Of a DNA stretch of 9,312 bases, positions 5,541 to 9,312 are shown one piece after another (the first letter of the stretch is position 1; every line of letters begins with the position of its first letter). Origin of the DNA: Coprothermobacterota bacterium. Its GTDB lineage: Bacteria > Caldisericota > JANLFM01. The translations under genes were made by a program, and so were the position numbers. A model generated the notes under the pieces. The model was not told where the DNA came from. It did not search any database and saw only the letters and a program-made list of their open reading frames with translations. The stretch is from assembly GCA_026389415.1 (NCBI GenBank), contig JAPLHX010000132.1, positions 1 through 9,312 of the forward strand, given 5' to 3'.

Positions 5541-7220
5541 ATGGGAGAAATCAATAAAATCGTACAATCTTCACCGGAATTGCTGATCTTCTTGGCCCTG
5601 GCCATCGGATATTCCGTGGGGAAAATCAAGATCAAGGGTTTTGGCCTGGGCACGACCGCCTCTGTCCTGCTGGCAGCGATGTTTCTGGGCCAAATCGGGA
5701 TCACAGTGCCGGCAATTCTGAAGGATATCAGCTTTGCCCTCTTCGCCTTCTGTATCGGTTACCAAGTCGGGCCGCAGTTCTTTGGCTCCCTGCGGAAAGA
5801 AGGATTGCGCTACCTCTGGATATCCCTCTTGGTCGCACTGGTGGGCTTGGGGACGGCGATCCTCTTGGGTAAGGCCTTTCAATTCGATGCCGGGACCACC
5901 GCCGGGCTGTTCGCCGGTTCCATGACCCAGTCTGCCGTGATCGGGACCGCCCAGGGAGCAGTAGCGCATCTTCCTATTTCTGACGCGGCTAAGGCAATCC
6001 TGGACGGCAACATCGCCGTCGCCTACGCCATTACCTACATTTTCGGCACCATCGGCGTGATTTTCTTTTTCAAGCTGCTGCCGGGCATCCTCCGCATCAA
6101 CCTGAAACAAGAAGCTAAGAAATTAGGAGAACAGATGGGGGGGATCTCGGAACTTTCCCAGAACCCGGCTTTGTTCTCCTGGTCCGCGGCCGTCGCCCTG
6201 CGAGCGTTCGAACTGACGAACCCCCGGCTCACCGGAAAACAGGTGAATGAAATTGAGGCGCTCTTTTCTACCCGGGTGGAGGTGGATAGCATCAAACGGG
6301 GATCAGCCACCATCGAACCCACCGCGGACACGGTGGTTGAAAGTGGCGACATCCTGGTGATCTCCGGGTTGGACAAAAGCCTGCTGAATGCCCCCGCTCT
6401 GATCGGACCGGAGGTGGATGTCAGCGAGGTGGCCGAAGTCGTCGGCGAATCGTTGAAAATCTGCGTGCTAAACCGTGCGTTCACGGGAAAGACCCTCGCT
6501 GATTGGGCCTCGAGCCCGGTGGGACATGGGCTGTTCCTACGCCGGATCACTCGCGGAGGGAGGGAATTACCCATCACGCCTGATACCGTGATCAACAAAT
6601 GCGATGTGGTACACGTCCTCGGCATCAGAGACGATGTTGAACGGGTGGCGAAGATCCTGGGTTACCCCCAGCGGCCATCCGCCAGCACCGATCTGGTGAT
6701 GGTCGGTGCTGGGTGCGCTCTGGGCACCCTGTTGGGGATGATTGTGATCTCCGCCGGCCGGCTGCCCCTGACCTTGGGCGTGGGCGGAGGAGTGCTCGTC
6801 GCCGGGTTGTTTTTCGGTTGGCTGCGCTCCGTACACCCCACGTTTGGCCAAATTCCGGACGCCGGGCAGTGGATTCTGACCGACCTCGGCCTGAATCTCT
6901 TCATCGCTTGCATCGGCCTGGCCGCGGGAAAACAGGCCGTCCAGGCGTTGCAGACCAACGGAGGAATCATCTTCCTGGCCGGGGTGATCCTGGCGCTGGT
7001 GCCTCTGATCGCGGGTGTGATCTTCGGCAAGTACGCTCTCAGAATGAACCCGATCCTTCTCCTGGGTGCTCTCACGGGCGCCCGGGTGATTCCCCCGGCC
7101 CTGACCGCCGTGGAGGAAGACGCCGGCAGTTCCTTGCCCACCTTAGGATTCGCGGCTCCCTTCGCTTTCGGCAACGTCTTCCTGACGATCATGGGCAGCC
7201 TGATCATCAACTTGATGTAA
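5541..7220 (+). CDS. AspT/YidE-family aspartate:alanine exchanger-like transporter
   Basis: The 559-residue product has the AspT layout (aspartate:alanine exchanger family, usually about 540-560 residues). A first membrane half (about residues 12-185) is followed by a long hydrophilic loop with two RCK_C/TrkA-C-like domains (about 218-285 and 305-372), then a second membrane half (about 385-559). The loop domains show SATIEPTADTVVESGDILVI and ELPITPDTVINKCDVVHVLG, typical C-lobe patterns. Membrane motifs include GLFAGSMTQSAVIGTA in the first half and GALTGARVIPPALTA in the second. The ATG at 5541 is chosen because AAGGA lies seven bases before it and it gives the family length; the frame also opens further up at GTG 5469. 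Known members swap aspartate for alanine or carry dicarboxylates. The neighbours suggest serine or cysteine uptake with alanine or another product leaving, but the substrate cannot be read from sequence. sdaA follows after 29 bases, so the two are probably co-transcribed. Confidence 0.85.
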   Translation: MGEINKIVQSSPELLIFLALAIGYSVGKIKIKGFGLGTTASVLLAAMFLGQIGITVPAILKDISFALFAFCIGYQVGPQFFGSLRKEGLRYLWISLLVALVGLGTAILLGKAFQFDAGTTAGLFAGSMTQSAVIGTAQGAVAHLPISDAAKAILDGNIAVAYAITYIFGTIGVIFFFKLLPGILRINLKQEAKKLGEQMGGISELSQNPALFSWSAAVALRAFELTNPRLTGKQVNEIEALFSTRVEVDSIKRGSATIEPTADTVVESGDILVISGLDKSLLNAPALIGPEVDVSEVAEVVGESLKICVLNRAFTGKTLADWASSPVGHGLFLRRITRGGRELPITPDTVINKCDVVHVLGIRDDVERVAKILGYPQRPSASTDLVMVGAGCALGTLLGMIVISAGRLPLTLGVGGGVLVAGLFFGWLRSVHPTFGQIPDAGQWILTDLGLNLFIACIGLAAGKQAVQALQTNGGIIFLAGVILALVPLIAGVIFGKYALRMNPILLLGALTGARVIPPALTAVEEDAGSSLPTLGFAAPFAFGNVFLTIMGSLIINLM

Positions 7221-7249
7221 GAACCGCGAAACGAGAGGAGAGAGCGCTG

Positions 7250-8614
7250 ATGAATGGAATCAACACTTCGATCTTTGACTTGTTCAAAATCGGCCCTGGT
7301 CCTTCCAGCTCACATACCATCGGTCCGATGAAGGCAGCCTGTCGGTTCCTACAGACGGCCCAGAACCTCCCCCAGGAGCAGGTCCGGCGCTGTGACCGGA
7401 TCGAGGTTTTTCTGTTCGGTTCGCTCAGTGCCACCGGAAAAGGTCACGGGACCGACCGGGCGGTGCTGGCGGGACTGTTGGGTTGGAAGCCGGAAACCTG
7501 CGATTCGGAGGCCTTTGTCGCTCTATTTGCCCGACCCGATGATTCCTACGCGCTGAGGATTCGGGACGTGTCCATCCCCTTTATCCAGCAGAACGTCCAC
7601 TTTGACCGGGTGCAACATTCCTATCCCTTCCAAAACACCCTCATTTTTCGATTGGTTGCCGGGCAGGAAGTGATGCTGGAAAAAGAGTACTACTCCATCG
7701 GTGGAGGGTTCGTCCTCTGCAAGGGGGAGAGTGAGCCACCTTCTTTACCACCCGCCTATCCGTACACCACCATGTCCGAACTGGTCGGCTTGATTGCCAA
7801 GGAGAAAATTAGCCTGGGTGAGCTAATCCTGCGTAATGAGGAGGCAATCCAGGGATGGGGGAGGAGCCGGATCGACAAGGGACTGGATGACATCATCTTT
7901 GCCATGCTGGAATCAGTGGAACGCGGTCTTCATGCGGAAGGAATCCTACCGGGCCCGATTGGACTCCCTCGAAAGGCGAACGCGCTCTGGAGGCAGCAAC
8001 ACCACCCCGAACATATCTCCGACCGCTTCCTGATGCTGGTGAGCGCCTACGCCATCGCCGCGGCAGAGGAAAACGCGTCGCACCATAAAGTGGTCACTGC
8101 CCCCACGTTGGGGTCGGCCGGGGTAATCCCCGGGGTGCTCTACCTGCTGAAGCATCACGATAAAATCCCGCAGGCAGAATTGAGAGAAGGGATGTTGGCT
8201 GCCGCCGCGGTCGGCTTCTTGATCAAGCACAATGCCAGCATCTCCGGAGCGGAAGTCGGCTGCCAGGGGGAGATCGGAGCCGCCTCGGCGATGGCCGCCG
8301 CGTTACTTTCCTATCTTCACAAGCACGAGACCAGGAGGGTGGCGAACGCCGCCACCATTGCACTGGAGCACCACTTGGGCCTCACCTGCGATCCGGTGGG
8401 GGGCTATGTGCAAATTCCCTGTATCGAACGCAACGCCGTGGGAGTGGTGCATTCCTATACCGCCTATATTTTGGCCACCGCCGACAACCCCCGGGAATCG
8501 AAGGTCCGCTTCGACCAGGTGGTGGAGGCGATGCTGGAAACGGGCCGGGACATGTCCACCAAATACAAGGAAACGTCGGAAGGCGGCCTGGCCGTCTGCG
8601 TTTCCATCTGCTGA
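7250..8614 (+). CDS. sdaA: L-serine dehydratase, iron-sulfur dependent, single chain
   Basis: The 454-residue product is a full-length one-subunit L-serine ammonia-lyase, the same length as E. coli SdaA. It converts L-serine to pyruvate and ammonia in the cytoplasm. The N-terminal beta-type domain shows SIFDLFKIGPGPSSSHTIGP, and the alpha-type catalytic domain covers about residues 165-454. The cluster cysteines are Cys338 (VGCQGEIGAA), Cys380 (TCDPVGG) and Cys391 (IPCIERNA). The protein ends in SIC, so the C-terminal Cys454 characteristic of this type is present and can cap the cluster. All expected ligands are intact, so an active, oxygen-sensitive enzyme is predicted. A GGAGAG site stands a few bases before the ATG at 7250. 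It follows the AspT-like exchanger closely and is distantly related in its catalytic domain to the divergent desulfidase-like gene, so the locus holds two members of one enzyme superfamily. Confidence 0.95.
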   Translation: MNGINTSIFDLFKIGPGPSSSHTIGPMKAACRFLQTAQNLPQEQVRRCDRIEVFLFGSLSATGKGHGTDRAVLAGLLGWKPETCDSEAFVALFARPDDSYALRIRDVSIPFIQQNVHFDRVQHSYPFQNTLIFRLVAGQEVMLEKEYYSIGGGFVLCKGESEPPSLPPAYPYTTMSELVGLIAKEKISLGELILRNEEAIQGWGRSRIDKGLDDIIFAMLESVERGLHAEGILPGPIGLPRKANALWRQQHHPEHISDRFLMLVSAYAIAAAEENASHHKVVTAPTLGSAGVIPGVLYLLKHHDKIPQAELREGMLAAAAVGFLIKHNASISGAEVGCQGEIGAASAMAAALLSYLHKHETRRVANAATIALEHHLGLTCDPVGGYVQIPCIERNAVGVVHSYTAYILATADNPRESKVRFDQVVEAMLETGRDMSTKYKETSEGGLAVCVSIC

Positions 8615-8958
8615 ATCCGGCGCGTAGACCGGACTTGCACGGAAAGAACGGGACGGAATCAGCCTAGACAACCCGCTGCTTACGACCTGTCCTAAACGGT
8701 TCCGCTACTGCACCGGTTGTGAGTACTCGCTGTCCAGCATCCAATAGATTTCTGCGCGGTCCGGAGCTTGATTGTGACTTGAGCACTGGTTTCAAGGACG
8801 ACTCTCTTGGATGGCTGACCTGATGCCGACCAGGGCCGTGGCTTGTGATATTTGCCGGCCCTGATTAGGAACGGGAATTCAGATTCGTTCGCCCGTGATA
8901 GAAAGCAGCTTTTTATGAATCGCGTGCAAACTGGTGAAATGCAAGGAAAAGATTGAAA
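8615..8958. other. Convergent intergenic region with a hairpin and no convincing gene
   Basis: This 344-base stretch lies between sdaA and the oppositely oriented small gene. A stem AGGGCCG/CGGCCCT spans 8832-8862 with a 17-base loop but is not followed by a T-run on either strand, so it is at best a weak terminator. A shorter stem CCGG-N8-CCGG occurs at 8617-8632, just after sdaA. A frame at 8628-8747 encodes a CPKRFRYCTGCEYSL segment that looks like a zinc ribbon but lacks a start codon; it may be chance or a gene remnant. Confidence 0.45.
8832..8862. terminator. Hairpin between convergent genes, possible weak terminator
   Basis: Seven perfectly paired GC-rich positions (AGGGCCG with CGGCCCT) enclose a 17-base loop. 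It sits between two convergent genes, where a bidirectional terminator would be expected. No U-tract follows in either direction (GATTAGG on +, CTGGTCG on -), so intrinsic termination is doubtful. Confidence 0.25.
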
Positions 8959-9288
8959 TCAGGCTTCCTCAAAGGTTTCGCCAAAGGCCTCCTCCCAGTT
9001 TAGCAACTGCACCGAGAGATGGCTGTACAGATCCTGCGCTTGATCCCGCATAAGCGGCTCCAACCGTTCCTTCTCGGCCGGCCAGCGCGAGGTGTGGTGG
9101 ATGAAAAAGCTGCCCTTGGACGACCGGTAGAGGAAACGTTTTTTGTCACGCCGCTCCAGAGCTGGGCCGCGGTAGATGAAAGCCCCTGTCACCCTGCGAT
9201 TGGTTTTCCCTTCCCAACTTGTCCGATCGTGCGCAACAAGGGTAGCATTGTCCGTGCTGTAGCGTTTTCCCGCAATCACTTGTTCCAT
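8959..9288 (-). CDS. Small conserved hypothetical protein, possibly integrative-element cargo
   Basis: The 109-residue product starts MEQVIAGKRYSTDNATLVA, continues with RFLYRSSKGSFFIHH, and ends in a charged helix and an acidic tail (WEEAFGETFEEA). This order recalls a family of small hypothetical proteins often seen on integrative elements and plasmids of gut Firmicutes, with the pattern INGKxYDTxxA, then LYRxxxGxFFL, then a C-terminal helix ending in an acidic tail. I recall this pattern rather than having searched it, and no function is known to me. There is no signal peptide or membrane segment, so it is probably cytoplasmic. The ATG has only a weak GGAA nearby, and a perfect TATAAT ends 13 bases upstream, so the mRNA may be nearly leaderless. 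It is separated from the amino acid module by 344 bases and faces it, so a functional link is unlikely. Confidence 0.6.
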   Translation of the reverse strand: MEQVIAGKRYSTDNATLVAHDRTSWEGKTNRRVTGAFIYRGPALERRDKKRFLYRSSKGSFFIHHTSRWPAEKERLEPLMRDQAQDLYSHLSVQLLNWEEAFGETFEEA

Positions 9289-9301
9289 AGTTCCGTTTCG
9301 G

Positions 9302-9307
9302 ATTATA
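9302..9307 (-). promoter_or_regulatory. -10 box immediately upstream of the small hypothetical gene
   Basis: The complementary strand reads TATAAT, a perfect -10 box. Transcription would start near 9295, leaving a leader of about 7 bases before the ATG at 9288. The -35 box would lie outside the window. Confidence 0.5.
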
Positions 9308-9312
9308 GCAAA

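Noticed and set aside
6713..7249. Open frame in phase with sdaA extending more than 500 bases upstream of its ATG
   Set aside because: It overlaps the conserved second membrane half of the exchanger in another phase, its translation is Arg/Gly/Pro-rich, and sdaA has a good Shine-Dalgarno site and family-length protein from 7250.
8811..8864. 17-codon frame ending in CDICRP
   Set aside because: Too short, with no ribosome binding site, and it overlaps the hairpin at 8832-8862.

Overview
The window looks like a contig from an anaerobic bacterium of moderately high GC with strong Shine-Dalgarno sites and E. coli-like -10 boxes. The anaerobic inference rests on two oxygen-sensitive iron-sulfur dehydratase-family enzymes with complete cysteine sets. 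The phylum cannot be fixed. A Pro/Thr-rich lipoprotein linker and a possible SLH-like remnant would suit a Gram-positive or Chloroflexota-type envelope, but this is weak evidence.

Layout. Bases 1 to about 340 hold the interior of a B12-dependent ribonucleotide reductase gene (nrdJ) on the + strand, running into the first residues of an intein. At about 337-345 this stops and a DNA polymerase III alpha-type gene begins on the - strand (about 340-1395); it keeps the PHP domain and the start of the polymerase core and then is lost. Both genes lose their 3' parts at the same point, so this is either a chimeric contig end or a real rearrangement. An AT-rich divergent promoter region (1396-1602) separates the polymerase gene from a 320-residue membrane protein with a possible bPH-like soluble domain (1603-2565, +). 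Convergent to it is a TPR lipoprotein (2794-3810, -) whose reading frame continues for 43 codons past its TAA stop.

The core of the window is an amino-acid catabolism module. A CyuA/UPF0597-type L-cysteine desulfidase-like enzyme (4134-5426, -) is transcribed divergently from an AspT-family amino acid/carboxylate exchanger (5541-7220, +), which is followed 29 bases later by a one-chain iron-sulfur L-serine dehydratase, sdaA (7250-8614, +). Together these could import serine or cysteine, release ammonia (and sulfide) and form pyruvate, possibly with product efflux through the exchanger. A gap of about 340 bases with one hairpin and no convincing gene follows. Last is a 109-residue conserved-hypothetical gene (8959-9288, -) with a perfect -10 box only a few bases upstream of its start.

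No tRNA, rRNA, CRISPR array, transposase or recognised riboswitch was seen. The most notable observations are the nrdJ-intein/dnaE junction, the divergent cyuA / aspT-sdaA module, and the in-frame tail behind the lipoprotein stop codon.
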